The notes: generated from the letters alone by a model not told the origin. A stretch of DNA of 64,000 bases from Parasulfuritortus sp036391875 (GCA_036391875.1 DASVZA010000023.1:1-64000), one strand, 5' to 3'. Positions 41,850 through 51,837 are shown, counted from the first letter of the stretch. Numbers and translations: made by a program.

Positions 41850-43262
41850 ATGCGAGTCACAATTCTAGGCGCAGCGCGCGAAGTCACCGGGTCTTGCTAT
41901 CTGATCGAATCAGAGGGGCTGCGTTTTGCGGTCGACTGCGGCATGTTCCAGGGCGGCAAGGAGGCCGAGGCCAAGAACCGACGCTTCCCCGCAGGTTTTC
42001 TGCCGGAAGATGTCGATTTCGTCCTGCTGACCCACGCCCACATCGACCATTCCGGTCTGCTGCCCCGGCTGACCAGCCTCGGGTTCCGCGGTCCGATCTA
42101 CTGCACCGACGCCACAGCCGACCTGCTCGGCGTCATGCTGCCGGACGCCGCACATATCGCCGAGAAGGAGGCGGAGTGGCACAACTATGCCAAGCGCAAG
42201 CGGCGCGGCGAACTGAAGGGTGAGGTCGCCCCGCTCTATACCGTGGAACAGGCCAGGACGACGCTGAAGCGGTTGAAGCGCAAGGAATACGACCAGTGCT
42301 TCGAACCCCACGGCAGGGTCCGGGTCTGCTTCCGCGACGCCGGTCACATCCTCGGTTCCAGCATCGCCGAGATCTGGCTGGAGGAGAAGGGCAAGACCAC
42401 CAAGCTGGTCTTCTCCGGCGACATCGGCATGCCGCGGCGGCCGATCATGAACGATCCGACGCCGATTGCCGAGGCCGATTACCTGTTCGTCGAATCGACC
42501 TACGGCAACCGCCTGCACAAGAGCCTGGAGGCCACCATCGAGGAACTGGCCTTTGCGGTCAGCGACACCGTGCTGCGCAAGAAGGGCAACGTCATCATCC
42601 CGTCCTTCGCGGTCGGCCGGACCCAGGAGATCTTATACTTCCTGCTCGATCTGATCCGCCAGGAGCGCATCCCCGGCAGCGTCGCCATCTTCGTCGATTC
42701 GCCCATGGCCACCTCGGCCACCGAAATCACCATGAAGCACATCGACATCCTGGACGAGGACATGCGCCGCCTGGTCGACTGGGAGAAGCACAACGGCAGC
42801 CGGCTGCCCTACATCCGCTTCACCGAAAGCCCGGAAGACTCGATGGCCCTCAACAGCATCAAGCAGGGCGCGGTGATCGTTTCCGCCTCCGGCATGTGCG
42901 ATGCCGGCCGGATCAAGCATCACCTCAAGAACAACCTGCCGCGCAAGGAGTGCTCGATCATCATCGCCGGCTTCCAGGCCCAGGGCACGCTCGGCCGCAA
43001 ACTGGTCGACGGCGCCACTTATGTCCGGCTGTTCGGCGAGTCGGTCCCGGTGCGGGCCAGCATCTATACCCTGGGTGGCCTGTCCGCCCATGCCGACCGC
43101 GACGCGCTGCTCGGCTGGCTGGGCGGCTTCGGCAAGGCGCCGCGCCGGACCTTCGTCATCCACGGCGAAGAAGAGACGGCCCTAGGTTTCGCCGACACGG
43201 TCCACCAGCAACTCGGCTGGAAGGTCGAGGTGCCGGAGATCGGCGCCGGCTACGACCTTTAG
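41850..43262 (+). CDS. Metallo-beta-lactamase / beta-CASP RNA-processing exonuclease
   Basis: 470 residues. N-terminal MBL fold with HAHIDH at 62-67, an inserted beta-CASP domain (RTQEILYFLLDLIRQERIPG) and the C-terminal KH-like RMMBL segment (IYTLGGLSAHADRDALLGWL). Family members include CPSF-like ribonucleases and RNase J relatives. The presence of SASGMCDAGRIKHHL fits the beta-CASP motif region. Likely substrate RNA; not shown here. Start at the ATG at 41850, divergent from the Nth-like gene. Confidence 0.9.
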   Translation: MRVTILGAAREVTGSCYLIESEGLRFAVDCGMFQGGKEAEAKNRRFPAGFLPEDVDFVLLTHAHIDHSGLLPRLTSLGFRGPIYCTDATADLLGVMLPDAAHIAEKEAEWHNYAKRKRRGELKGEVAPLYTVEQARTTLKRLKRKEYDQCFEPHGRVRVCFRDAGHILGSSIAEIWLEEKGKTTKLVFSGDIGMPRRPIMNDPTPIAEADYLFVESTYGNRLHKSLEATIEELAFAVSDTVLRKKGNVIIPSFAVGRTQEILYFLLDLIRQERIPGSVAIFVDSPMATSATEITMKHIDILDEDMRRLVDWEKHNGSRLPYIRFTESPEDSMALNSIKQGAVIVSASGMCDAGRIKHHLKNNLPRKECSIIIAGFQAQGTLGRKLVDGATYVRLFGESVPVRASIYTLGGLSAHADRDALLGWLGGFGKAPRRTFVIHGEEETALGFADTVHQQLGWKVEVPEIGAGYDL

Positions 43263-43321
43263 GGAAACGCTTGTTTTGTCGCTCCAGCGCAGGCGGGAGC
43301 ATGATGAATGAAGCGTTCCCT
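43261..43321. repeat. Dispersed repeat with long stem between convergent genes
   Basis: Outer arms AGGGAAACGCTT (43261-43272) and AAGCGTTCCCT (43311-43321) pair with one bulge. Inside lies a copy of the GCTCC-GCGCAGGC-GGGAGC type repeat (43281-43300) seen at 1491-1511. It fills the gap between two convergent genes and includes their stop codons; it may act as a bidirectional 3'-end structure, though no long T-tract is present. Confidence 0.5.
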
Positions 43322-43890
43322 TAGTGCGCCGTCTCAAAGCTGAAGTAATCCCCGACCGCGGTCCGCATTTCCTTCAGGGTCAGATAGCGTTGCCCGCTCA
43401 GCGGCAGGCTCAGGGCATTGACCTGGCAGGTCAGGCTGCGGGCCTGGGCATGCAGTCCCGGCCGCAGGCGGAACTCGGTGATGTAATAGGCTTGGCTCGG
43501 CTCGTCGTCGCCGCCGAACAGGCCGGGGACGAACGCGCGCGGCATGACCGGCATGCCGGCGAAATCCCGGACCCGGCGCTCGATCCGGACGACTTCGAAA
43601 CGCTCCGGCTCGACCATCTGCGGCGCGTCGCGGACGGTCGCCAGCTCGAAGCTGCAATAGGGCTCGGTCTCCTGGGTGGCGTTGCTGGCCACGGTGCGGC
43701 CGAACTGCAGGCGGACGGTGGCCGAGCCGGCCGGGATGATCAGCATCCTGTCGAGCCGGACGGAGGTCACGGCCCGGCCGGATTCGGCGATGGCTTCCCT
43801 GGACAGGCTGATTCCGGTCAGATAGCCGACCAGCAGGAGCAGGCCAAGCAGGGCGGAGGGTAGGCGTGTCACGTCGGCGGCTTTCGGCAA
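43321..43890 (-). CDS. Hypothetical membrane-anchored/exported protein
   Basis: 189 residues. Residues 8-30 form a hydrophobic N-terminal anchor or signal (LPSALLGLLLLVGYLTGISL). The rest is soluble, presumably periplasmic, with two Cys (in EPYCSFEL and LTCQVNAL) that could pair. I do not recognise a family. It is on the same strand as and 51 bp downstream of the patatin-like lipoprotein gene, which may form one transcript with it. Confidence 0.6.
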   Translation of the reverse strand: MPKAADVTRLPSALLGLLLLVGYLTGISLSREAIAESGRAVTSVRLDRMLIIPAGSATVRLQFGRTVASNATQETEPYCSFELATVRDAPQMVEPERFEVVRIERRVRDFAGMPVMPRAFVPGLFGGDDEPSQAYYITEFRLRPGLHAQARSLTCQVNALSLPLSGQRYLTLKEMRTAVGDYFSFETAH

Positions 43891-43941
43891 TAGGGGATAC
43901 TGCTCAGCATAGGCCCTGGTCGGGACAGTGCAAACGGCCGG

Positions 43942-44823
43942 TCACTGGCTCGACCTGCTGCGCGCCTGGGCCAGTTTGGTCCGCAGGGCGGCCAGGGCCT
44001 CGGTGGCGGCCTTTTCGCCTTCCATGATGGCTTGGTTGCGGTCGTCGAAATCGGTCGCAGCGACATTGGCGGTGTGCGGCCGGATCACGATGTCGGCATC
44101 GCCCAGTTCATGCCGGCTGATGGAGTTGCCCATGATGGTGAACGTCTGCAGCAATTCGCTCAGCAGGCCGTCGGGTTTGTTCCAGTGCGGTTTCTGGCCG
44201 ATGTCGACGGCGATCACGAAATCCGCTCCCATCTCGCGCGCGGCCTTGATCGGTACCGGCGAAGTCAGGCCGCCGTCGACGTATTCGTGGCCGTTGATCT
44301 CGACCGGCTGGAACACGCCGGGCACGGTGCTGGATGCTCGTACCGCCATGCCGGTGTTGCCGCGCCGGAAGATCACCATGTCGCCGCTGTCCAGGTCGGT
44401 GGCCACTGCGCCGAACGGAATGGCCAGCTTCTCGATCGGCCGGTTGCCCACTGCCTTGTTGATGAAGTCCTGCAGGGCCTCGCCCTTGAGCACGCCGCGG
44501 TCGGGCAGGGTCCAGTCGGTCAATTGGTCCTGCTTGATCTGCAGGGCCAGGCTCTGCAACTGGAAGCCGTTCAGGCCAGAGGCGTAGAGCGCGCCGACAA
44601 CCGAGCCGGCACTGGTGCCGACCACGATGTCGGGCTTGATGCCGTTCGCCTCCAGCACCTTGATGACGCCGATGTGGGCGAAGCCGCGGGCGGCACCGCC
44701 ACCCAGGGCGAGGCCGATCTTGAGTGGCTTGGGTTGCGGCGGCGGCACCGGTTTGGCCGGCTGTTGGGCGCAGGCGGCCAGCACGAGGGCCAATGCCTGA
44801 GCGAATAGTTGCTTGATTTTCAT
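43942..44823 (-). CDS. Patatin-like phospholipase, predicted lipoprotein
   Basis: 293 residues from the ATG at 44823. Lipobox LAAC with C18, so it is likely anchored to a membrane after export. Oxyanion hole GGGAARG at 41-47, nucleophile Ser in GTSAG at 69-73 and the Asp of the dyad in YVDGGLTSPVP, close to the RssA/PlpD type. It should hydrolyse acyl lipids. It follows the MscS gene by 5 bp. Confidence 0.9.
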   Translation of the reverse strand: MKIKQLFAQALALVLAACAQQPAKPVPPPQPKPLKIGLALGGGAARGFAHIGVIKVLEANGIKPDIVVGTSAGSVVGALYASGLNGFQLQSLALQIKQDQLTDWTLPDRGVLKGEALQDFINKAVGNRPIEKLAIPFGAVATDLDSGDMVIFRRGNTGMAVRASSTVPGVFQPVEINGHEYVDGGLTSPVPIKAAREMGADFVIAVDIGQKPHWNKPDGLLSELLQTFTIMGNSISRHELGDADIVIRPHTANVAATDFDDRNQAIMEGEKAATEALAALRTKLAQARSRSSQ

Positions 44824-44828
44824 GGCGT

Positions 44829-45905
44829 TTATTTGGCGTTTTCCAGATGGATGGTTTGGGTGGGGAAGGCGATCTCGGCGCCGTGCCGGGCGATGATGCC
44901 GGCCACCTCGAGCAGGATTTCCTGTTTGACCTCGTGGTAGCGCACCCATTCCCTGGTCTTGGTGAAGGCGTAGATCAAGAAGTTGAGCGAGGAAGCGGCG
45001 AATTCGTCGAAGGCCACGATCAGGGTCTGGCTGGCATCGATCTCGGGGTGGCTGCGCAGCATGGCCTTCACCTCGGCGACGATGGCGTCCATCTTGCCGA
45101 TGTCCTCGTAGCGCAGTCCGATGGTCTCCTTGATGCGCCGGTGGCTCATGCGGCTGGGGTTTTCCACCACGATGGTGGTGAACAGGGCGTTGGGCACGTA
45201 GATCGGGTTCTTGTTGAAGGCGCGGATGCGGGTGTGGCGCCAACTGATGTATTCGACGGTGCCCTCGATCGCCTTGTCCGGCGAGCGGATCCACTCGCCG
45301 ACCGAGAACGGCCGGTCGAGGTAGATGGTCAGGCCGCCGAAGAAGTTGGCCAGCAGATCCTTGGCGGCGAAGCCGATGGCGATGCCGCCGATGCCGCCGA
45401 AGGCCAGCACGCCGGAGATGCTGTAGCCCATGGTCTGCATGGCGACGAGGGCGGCGACGATGAGGACCGACAGCCGGGCCAGCTTGGACAGGGCGTCGAT
45501 CGTGGTGTGGTCGACCTCCTCGCCCTTGGCCTTGCGCTGGGCGACGATGTTGCGCGACACGTTGTTGATCAGGAGGACCAGGAACCAGGCCAGGCAGGCC
45601 ACCACGCCCATGTCGCGGGTCGGGCCGGCGAAATCGAAAATGGGCGAATGGGTATTCTTCTGGACGAGTTGGGCAGCATAGGCCAGGCTCACCAGCCAGA
45701 TGAACACCCGCAACGGCTTGGCCGCAGCGTGGACCACCGCGTCGTCCCAGGGGTTGTCGGTCGTGTCGGCCAGCCGCTCGGCACGCTGGAGCAGGAAGCG
45801 GGCGGTGATGCTGAGCGCCACGGCGGCGATGACGATGACGACGACGTGGGGCAGCCAGGGCTGGTCGAGGGAGGTGAGGCCGAAACGTCCGGCGAGTTCT
45901 TGCAT
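44829..45905 (-). CDS. MscS family mechanosensitive ion channel
   Basis: 358 residues with about four membrane helices. The pore-lining TM3 region has the Gly/Ala pattern GVLAFGGIGGIAIGFAAKD, followed by FFGGLTIYLDRPFSVGEWI of the beta domain and a cytoplasmic C-terminal domain. It opens under membrane tension to release solutes on hypo-osmotic shock. It is in an apparent operon with the patatin-like lipoprotein gene. Confidence 0.93.
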   Translation of the reverse strand: MQELAGRFGLTSLDQPWLPHVVVIVIAAVALSITARFLLQRAERLADTTDNPWDDAVVHAAAKPLRVFIWLVSLAYAAQLVQKNTHSPIFDFAGPTRDMGVVACLAWFLVLLINNVSRNIVAQRKAKGEEVDHTTIDALSKLARLSVLIVAALVAMQTMGYSISGVLAFGGIGGIAIGFAAKDLLANFFGGLTIYLDRPFSVGEWIRSPDKAIEGTVEYISWRHTRIRAFNKNPIYVPNALFTTIVVENPSRMSHRRIKETIGLRYEDIGKMDAIVAEVKAMLRSHPEIDASQTLIVAFDEFAASSLNFLIYAFTKTREWVRYHEVKQEILLEVAGIIARHGAEIAFPTQTIHLENAK

Positions 45906-46032
45906 GTGGTGGCTGAGCGGGCGAATTGGTCCTGAAGCAGACCGATTTTACCCCCATCGAGTTGCACAGCCGGGTGTCATTCGTCATATCGGCGGCGTAA
46001 CATTTGCCCCAGGACACAACTCGGAGTGAAGC

Positions 46033-47670
46033 ATGATCCATCCCCTTGCCGGACATCCCGCCCCCGCCGACAGCCTGACCGACATCGATGCCCTGCTCAG
46101 GGCTTATCACGACCGGCCCGACCCGGCCGATCCCGCCCAGCGGGTGTCCTTCGGCACCAGCGGCCACCGGGGCAGCGCCTTCAACAGGAGCTTCAACGAG
46201 GCGCACATCCTGGCCATCGCCCAGGCCGTAGCCGAATACCGGGTGGTCCAGGGCATCGCCGGGCCGCTGTTCCTGGGCATGGACACCCACGCCCTGTCTG
46301 CGCCGGCCCAGCGCACCTGCCTGGAGGTGCTGGCGGCCAACGGCATCGAGGTGCGGATGCAGGCCGACGGCGGCTACACTCCGACGCCGGTGATCTCCCG
46401 CGCCATCCTGGTCCATAACCGCGCCGCCTCGGCGGCGAAGGCCGACGGCATCGTCATCACCCCTTCGCACAACCCGCCCACCGACGGCGGCATCAAGTAC
46501 AACCCGCCCCATGGCGGTCCGGCCGACACCGACGTCACCGGCTGGATCGAGGGGCGGGCCAACGAACTGCTGGCGGCCGGCAACGCCGGCGTGAAGCGGA
46601 TGCCACATGACCAAGCGCTGGCGGCGGCCCACGTCCGGGCCGAGGACCTGATGACGCCCTACATCGACGACCTGGAGAACGTCGTCGACATGGCGGCCAT
46701 CCGCAACGCCGGCCTGAAGATCGGGGTCGACCCCATGGGCGGCGCCGCAGTGGCCTACTGGCGGCCGATCGCCGAGAAATACGGCCTCAGGCTGGAGGTG
46801 GTGAATCCCAAGGTCGACCCGGCCTTCGCCTTCATGACCCTGGACCACGACGGCAAGATCCGCATGGACTGCTCCAGCCCCTATGCCATGGCCTCGCTGG
46901 TCGGCCTCAAGGACAAGTTCGACATCGCCTGGGGCAACGACGCCGACGTCGACCGGCACGGCATCGTCACCCGTTCCGCAGGCCTGATGAATCCCAACCA
47001 CTACCTGGCCGTGGCCATCGCCTATCTGCTGGCCCACCGGCCGGACTGGCCGAGCGGCGCGGCCGTGGGCAAGACCCTGGTCAGCTCGGCCATGATCGAC
47101 CGGGTGGTGACCGGCCTCGGCCGCCGGCTGGTCGAGGTGCCGGTCGGCTTCAAGTGGTTCTCGGGCGGCCTGCTCGACGGCTCGTTCTGCTTCGGCGGCG
47201 AGGAGAGTGCCGGCGCCTCCTTCCTACGCAAGGATGGCACGGTCTGGACCACCGACAAGGACGGCATCATCCTCGCCTTGCTGGCGGCCGAGATCACCGC
47301 CGTCACCGGCAAGGACCCCGGCCTGCATTACCAGGACCTGGCCGAGCAATACGGGGCGCCGTTCTACACCCGGATCGACACCCCGGTCGGCAAGGCGGAG
47401 AAGGCCGCGTTCAAGAACCTGACCCCGGAACGGGTCACGGCCTCGACCCTGGCCGGCGACGCCATCACCGCCCGGCTGACCCGCGCGCCGGGCAACGATG
47501 CCCCGATCGGTGGCCTCAAGGTGACCACGGCCAACGGCTGGTTCGCCGCCCGGCCCTCGGGCACCGAGGACATCTACAAGATCTACGCCGAGAGCTTCGT
47601 CAGCGTCGCCCATCTGCAGGCCATCGTCGAGGAGGCGCGACGCATGGTCGGTGCCGCCCTGGCCGGCTGA
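46033..47670 (+). CDS. pgm: Phosphoglucomutase, alpha-D-glucose phosphate-specific
   Basis: 545 residues, typical for the bacterial Pgm class. FGTSGHRGSAFNRSFNEAHI near the N-terminus, catalytic Ser loop ITPSHNPPTDGGIKYNPPHG at about 137-156, Mg-binding GNDADVDRHG and sugar-binding GGEESAGASF. It interconverts glucose-1-P and glucose-6-P, feeding glycogen or nucleotide-sugar synthesis. The start ATG is at 46033. Confidence 0.96.
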   Translation: MIHPLAGHPAPADSLTDIDALLRAYHDRPDPADPAQRVSFGTSGHRGSAFNRSFNEAHILAIAQAVAEYRVVQGIAGPLFLGMDTHALSAPAQRTCLEVLAANGIEVRMQADGGYTPTPVISRAILVHNRAASAAKADGIVITPSHNPPTDGGIKYNPPHGGPADTDVTGWIEGRANELLAAGNAGVKRMPHDQALAAAHVRAEDLMTPYIDDLENVVDMAAIRNAGLKIGVDPMGGAAVAYWRPIAEKYGLRLEVVNPKVDPAFAFMTLDHDGKIRMDCSSPYAMASLVGLKDKFDIAWGNDADVDRHGIVTRSAGLMNPNHYLAVAIAYLLAHRPDWPSGAAVGKTLVSSAMIDRVVTGLGRRLVEVPVGFKWFSGGLLDGSFCFGGEESAGASFLRKDGTVWTTDKDGIILALLAAEITAVTGKDPGLHYQDLAEQYGAPFYTRIDTPVGKAEKAAFKNLTPERVTASTLAGDAITARLTRAPGNDAPIGGLKVTTANGWFAARPSGTEDIYKIYAESFVSVAHLQAIVEEARRMVGAALAG

Positions 47671-47693
47671 ATCCGGAACCCCGGACGGAAACG

Positions 47694-47984
47694 GTGGTCG
47701 AGGATTTCAGGCAGGACGGTCCGCATACGATTGGCGGCACAGCCGGCGCCGGCCCGCGGAGTGCGCAAGGCAAGCGCCAGCGCCGCCAGGCGATGGTGGC
47801 CGGCATCTACCTGTCGGCGGCCATGATGGCGCTGTTCGGCGCCAGCCTGCTGACCCTGCAGCAGGGCTTCATCCCGGCCGGCGATGCCAAGGGTGTGGCG
47901 CTGCTTTGTTTCGCGCTGGCCGCCGTGGACGTGGCGCTGGTGCAATACCTCAAACGGACCTGGAGAAGACGGGATGGCCTCTGA
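47694..47984 (+). CDS. Small two-helix membrane protein, unknown function
   Basis: 96 residues if started at the GTG at 47694; an ATG at 47793 would give 63 residues. The N-terminal part is basic and hydrophilic, followed by two hydrophobic helices (IYLSAAMMALFGASLLTL and VALLCFALAAVDVALVQYL) and a basic tail. It ends 11 bp inside the following aldo/keto reductase gene. No family is recognised. Confidence 0.55.
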   Translation: MVEDFRQDGPHTIGGTAGAGPRSAQGKRQRRQAMVAGIYLSAAMMALFGASLLTLQQGFIPAGDAKGVALLCFALAAVDVALVQYLKRTWRRRDGL

Positions 47985-49029
47985 ACGGCAAATGGAATAC
48001 CGCCGCCTCGGCGACAGCGAACTGGAGGTGTCGGCGATCTGCCTGGGCACCATGACCTTCGGCCAGCAGAACAGCGAGACGGAAGGCCACGAACAACTCG
48101 ACTATGCCTTCGGCCGGGGCGTCAACTTCATCGACACAGCCGAGATGTACCCGGTGCCGCCCCGGGCCGAGACCTGCAACCGGACCGAAACCATCGTCGG
48201 CAACTGGCTGGCCGGCAGGCCGCGCGACAAGGTGGTGCTGGCGACCAAGGTGGCCGGCCCGAACCGGTCGATGGCCTGGATCCGGGGCGGCCCGAAGTCG
48301 CTCGACCGGGTCAACGTGCGCGAGGCCATCGAGGGTTCGCTGCGCCGGTTGCGGACCGATTATGTCGACCTCTACCAGATCCACTGGCCGGCCCGCAATG
48401 TGCCGATGTTCGGTCGCTATCAGTTCGATCCGGCCCAGGAGGTCGATGCCGAGCCGATCCGCGCCCAGCTGGAAACCATGGCGGAACTGGTCAAGGAGGG
48501 CAAGGTGCGCTACGTCGGCCTGTCCAACGAGCATCCCTGGGGCGTGATGGAGTTCCTGCGCCTGGCCGCGGAACACGGCCTGCCCCGGGTGGTTTCGATC
48601 CAGAACGCCTACAGCCTGATCAACCGGACCTTCGAGACCAGCCTGGCCGAGATCGCCTTCCGGGAGCGGATCGGCTTGCTGGCCTATTCGCCGCTGGCCT
48701 TCGGCCTGCTGTCGGCCAAATACCAGGACGACCCGGTGGCCTCGGGGCGGGTCACGGAATTCAAGGGGTTCGCCCAGCGCTACGACAAGCCCGGGGTCCA
48801 GCCGGCCGTGGCGGACTATGCCGCACTGGCCCGCAGGCACGGCTTGTCTCCGGCGGAGATGGCCCTGTCGTTCGTCTACCGGCGCTGGTTCGCGGCCAGC
48901 ACCATCATCGGCGCCACCAGCATGGCGCAGTTGCGCGAGAACCTCGGGGCCTGGTCCAAGCCGCTGTCCGAAGAGGTGCTGGCCGGCATCGAGACCTTGC
49001 ATTTGAGCCGGATGAATCCTGCGCCCTGA
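47974..49029 (+). CDS. Aldo/keto reductase (Tas-like)
   Basis: 351 residues from the ATG at 47974; an alternative ATG is at 47992 (MEYRRLGDSELEVS). TIM-barrel oxidoreductase with FIDTAEMYP (catalytic D and Y), the lysine in LATKVAG and the His in LYQIHWPA, and C-terminal NADPH-binding GATSMAQLRENL. It resembles E. coli Tas. Reduces aldehydes or ketones with NADPH; substrate unknown. Confidence 0.92.
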   Translation: MASERQMEYRRLGDSELEVSAICLGTMTFGQQNSETEGHEQLDYAFGRGVNFIDTAEMYPVPPRAETCNRTETIVGNWLAGRPRDKVVLATKVAGPNRSMAWIRGGPKSLDRVNVREAIEGSLRRLRTDYVDLYQIHWPARNVPMFGRYQFDPAQEVDAEPIRAQLETMAELVKEGKVRYVGLSNEHPWGVMEFLRLAAEHGLPRVVSIQNAYSLINRTFETSLAEIAFRERIGLLAYSPLAFGLLSAKYQDDPVASGRVTEFKGFAQRYDKPGVQPAVADYAALARRHGLSPAEMALSFVYRRWFAASTIIGATSMAQLRENLGAWSKPLSEEVLAGIETLHLSRMNPAP

Positions 49030-49036
49030 GCGGGTT

Positions 49037-51757
49037 TCAGTGCGCCAGGCCCCAGGCCCGGTGCAGTTGTGCCGCGTCCATGGGACGGCCGAACAGATAG
49101 CCCTGGGCCACCAGGCATCCTTCACGGCGCAGGTGTTCGGCCTGGGTTGCCTGTTCGACGCCCTCGGCCACCACGTCCAGTCCCAGGTTGCGGCCCAGGG
49201 CGATGATGGTGCGGACGATGGCCAGGTCGTCGTCGTTCGTGCCCAGGTCGCGGACGAAGGACTGGTCGATCTTGAGCCGGTTGAGCGGCAATTGCTTCAG
49301 ATAGCTGAGCGAGGAGTAGCCGGTGCCGAAGTCGTCGACCGCCAGCTGCACGCCCATCTCGCGCAGGCCGCTCAATACGGAGATGGCGTCGTCGGTCTGG
49401 CGCATGATCATCGATTCGGTCACTTCCAGTTCCAGCCTTTCCGAGCGCAGGCCGGTTTCCTCCAGGATGCGCGCCACCTGATCGAGCAGCTGGCTGCGTT
49501 CCAGTTGCCGGACCGACAGATTGACCGAGATGCGCGGCACATCCAGTTGGGCGGCTTGCCAATCGACCGCCTGGCGGCAGGCCTCGCGGAGCACCCAGGC
49601 GCCGATTTCGCCGATCAGGCCGATTTCCTCGGCGGCCGGGATGAACCGCGCCGGGGGGACCAGGCCCAGTTCGGGGTGGTGCCAGCGCAGCAGCGCCTCC
49701 ACGCCCAGGAGGGAACCGGTCGCGATGTCGACCTGGGGCTGGTAGTGGAGGGTGAATTCGTTGCGCCCGAGCGCACCGCGCAAGGCATGTTCCAGGTGGG
49801 TGCGTTCCAGAATCCGGTCGGTCATCTCCGGCGCGTAGAACTGGTAGTTGTTGCGGCCCAGGGCCTTGGCCTGGTACATCGCCAGGTCGGCATTGCTGAC
49901 CAGGGTGTCGACATCGCCGCCGTCGCTCGGAAACAGGCTGATGCCAATGCTGGCGGTGACGAATATCTCGCTGTCCGCGACGAAGAAGGGCTGCTCGAAC
50001 AAGGCCAGCAGCTTGCCGGCGACCCTGGCCGCCTGTTCGGGCGTGGCCGAGTCCTCGACCAGGACGATGAATTCGTCGCCGCCCAGGCGAGCCAGGGTGT
50101 CGCCGCTGCGGATCTGTTTTTCCATCTTGGTGGCGACGATGCGGAGCAGTTCGTCGCCCACGCTGTGGCCGAGCGAGTCGTTCACGTCCTTGAAGCGGTC
50201 CAGGTCGAGGAACAGCACGGCCCGGCCGCGCCCGTCGCGCCGGGCGTGCTGGATGCTCTGTTCCAGCCGGCTGCGCAGCAGGGAGCGGTTGGGCAGGCCG
50301 GTGAGCGGATCGTGATGGGCCAGGAATTCCTGGGCGGCCTGGGCTCGCTTGACGCTGGAGATGTCGCTGAACACGCCGACGTAGTGGGTGGTCTGGCCGT
50401 CGGCGTCGTTGACGCTGCTGATGGTGAGCCATTCCGGGTAGATCTCGCCGTTCTTGCGCTGGTTCCAGATTTCACCCTGCCAGGTGCCGGTGTCCTTCAG
50501 GTCGCGCCATAGGGCTTGATAGAAGGTCGGGTTCTGCCGGCCGGAGTGGAGCAGGGCGGGGGTGTGGCCCAGCACTTCATGCTCCTCGTAGCCGGTCAGC
50601 GCGGTGAAGGCCGGATTGACGGTCAGAATGCGGGCTTTGGCATCGGTGATGATGACGCCCTCGGCCGTGTTTTCGAATACCCGGGCGGATTGGCGCAGCT
50701 TGTCGACGGACTCCCGACGCTGCGCTTCGCGGGCGAAATTCTCCATGGCGAAGCTCAGGTCCATGGCCATTTCCTCCAGCAGCTTGGCGATGTCCGGACT
50801 GAAGAAATTCGCCTCGTCGGCGTAGAAACTGATCGCCCCGATCGTTTTCCGGCTGCAGATCAAAGGGTAGGTGGCGCATGAACGGATGCCGGCCTCGTCG
50901 GCCGCTTCGGTCCAGTCGCAGGTTTCCGGATCGCCGGTGATGTCGTTGCAGATGATCTTTTTGCCGTCCTGGATGGACTGGACGGTGGGGCTGATCTTTT
51001 CCGGGCCGAGCAGGGCAGCCTGCAGGTTGGCAATGCAGTCCGCGTCGAAGCCCTGGTAGGCGGCCGGATGGATCACGCCCTTGTCCGCGTCGAGCAGGGA
51101 GACGACGCAACCTTGCAGACCGCCGACGTGGACGGCGATGCGGCAGATGTCGGCGAACAGGTGTTCGGCGTCGGTCGCGCGGACGATGCATTGGTTGGAA
51201 TCGCTCAGGGTGGCGTACATCCGGGTGACGCGCTGCAGTTCCAGTTCGGCCGTCTTGCGCAGGGTGCTGTCCCGGTTGACCCCGCGCTGGCCGAGATAGG
51301 TGCCGTCGGCCCGGTGGATGGCGCAGCAGACATGGGTGATCCAGCGGATCTCGCCTGATTTGGTGACGATCCGGAAATCCAGCGTTTCCTGGTCGAGCAA
51401 GGCGTGCCGCAGGGCCGCATCGTGGTGCTGCGCATACGGTTCCAGGTCGTCGGGATGGATGATCCGGTGCATCAGTTCGGCATCGGCCAGGAATTCCTCG
51501 GCCGCATAGCCGGTCAGGGCTTTGCAGGAAGGCGAGACGTACAGGTAGCGGTTGTCCGGGGCCAGCCAGTATTCCCAGTCGGGTGCCGTGTTGGCCAGGA
51601 TGCGGTAGCGTTCCAGGCGGTCGTCGAGAAGACGGTGGGCCGCGTCGGGATCGCCGTCCTGGATGAGTGCGAGCATCCGCGGCCAGAGGTCGCCGGCGGC
51701 GAACGGCGTCGGCGAGTCGGCATCGAGGTCATGGCTGCAGGGGCCGTTGCGGTGCAT
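49037..51757 (-). CDS. PAS-GAF-PAS-GGDEF-EAL protein
   Basis: 906 residues with no membrane helix. PAS at about 50-165, GAF at about 185-345, a second PAS at about 355-470 (FENTAEGVIITDAKARIL), GGDEF at 478-640 (GGDEF 559-563, RSGD I-site at 550-553) and EAL at 655-900 (EAL 687-689, DDFGTGYSSLSYLKQLP). Both catalytic motifs are intact; net c-di-GMP synthesis or breakdown cannot be told. Preceded by a short upstream ORF that may couple to its translation. Confidence 0.94.
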   Translation of the reverse strand: MHRNGPCSHDLDADSPTPFAAGDLWPRMLALIQDGDPDAAHRLLDDRLERYRILANTAPDWEYWLAPDNRYLYVSPSCKALTGYAAEEFLADAELMHRIIHPDDLEPYAQHHDAALRHALLDQETLDFRIVTKSGEIRWITHVCCAIHRADGTYLGQRGVNRDSTLRKTAELELQRVTRMYATLSDSNQCIVRATDAEHLFADICRIAVHVGGLQGCVVSLLDADKGVIHPAAYQGFDADCIANLQAALLGPEKISPTVQSIQDGKKIICNDITGDPETCDWTEAADEAGIRSCATYPLICSRKTIGAISFYADEANFFSPDIAKLLEEMAMDLSFAMENFAREAQRRESVDKLRQSARVFENTAEGVIITDAKARILTVNPAFTALTGYEEHEVLGHTPALLHSGRQNPTFYQALWRDLKDTGTWQGEIWNQRKNGEIYPEWLTISSVNDADGQTTHYVGVFSDISSVKRAQAAQEFLAHHDPLTGLPNRSLLRSRLEQSIQHARRDGRGRAVLFLDLDRFKDVNDSLGHSVGDELLRIVATKMEKQIRSGDTLARLGGDEFIVLVEDSATPEQAARVAGKLLALFEQPFFVADSEIFVTASIGISLFPSDGGDVDTLVSNADLAMYQAKALGRNNYQFYAPEMTDRILERTHLEHALRGALGRNEFTLHYQPQVDIATGSLLGVEALLRWHHPELGLVPPARFIPAAEEIGLIGEIGAWVLREACRQAVDWQAAQLDVPRISVNLSVRQLERSQLLDQVARILEETGLRSERLELEVTESMIMRQTDDAISVLSGLREMGVQLAVDDFGTGYSSLSYLKQLPLNRLKIDQSFVRDLGTNDDDLAIVRTIIALGRNLGLDVVAEGVEQATQAEHLRREGCLVAQGYLFGRPMDAAQLHRAWGLAH

Positions 51758-51771
51758 GGCGAATCAGACCT

Positions 51772-51837
51772 CTAGGGGGTATTCGTCTGCAGGTGGGGTG
51801 CCCGCTCCGGGTGGGGGGCGATGAGGCCGGGCAGCAT
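51772..51837 (-). CDS. 21-codon upstream ORF before the GGDEF-EAL gene
   Basis: ATG at 51837 with GGAGG 8 nt upstream (complement of 51846-51850); TAG at 51774-51772, 14 bp before the main ATG at 51757. It would encode MLPGLIAPHPERAPHLQTNT plus Pro. The main gene has only a weak AGAGG at 11 nt, so ribosomes may reach it after translating this ORF. Pro codons are frequent, but no attenuation hairpin is obvious. Confidence 0.4.
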   Translation of the reverse strand: MLPGLIAPHPERAPHLQTNTP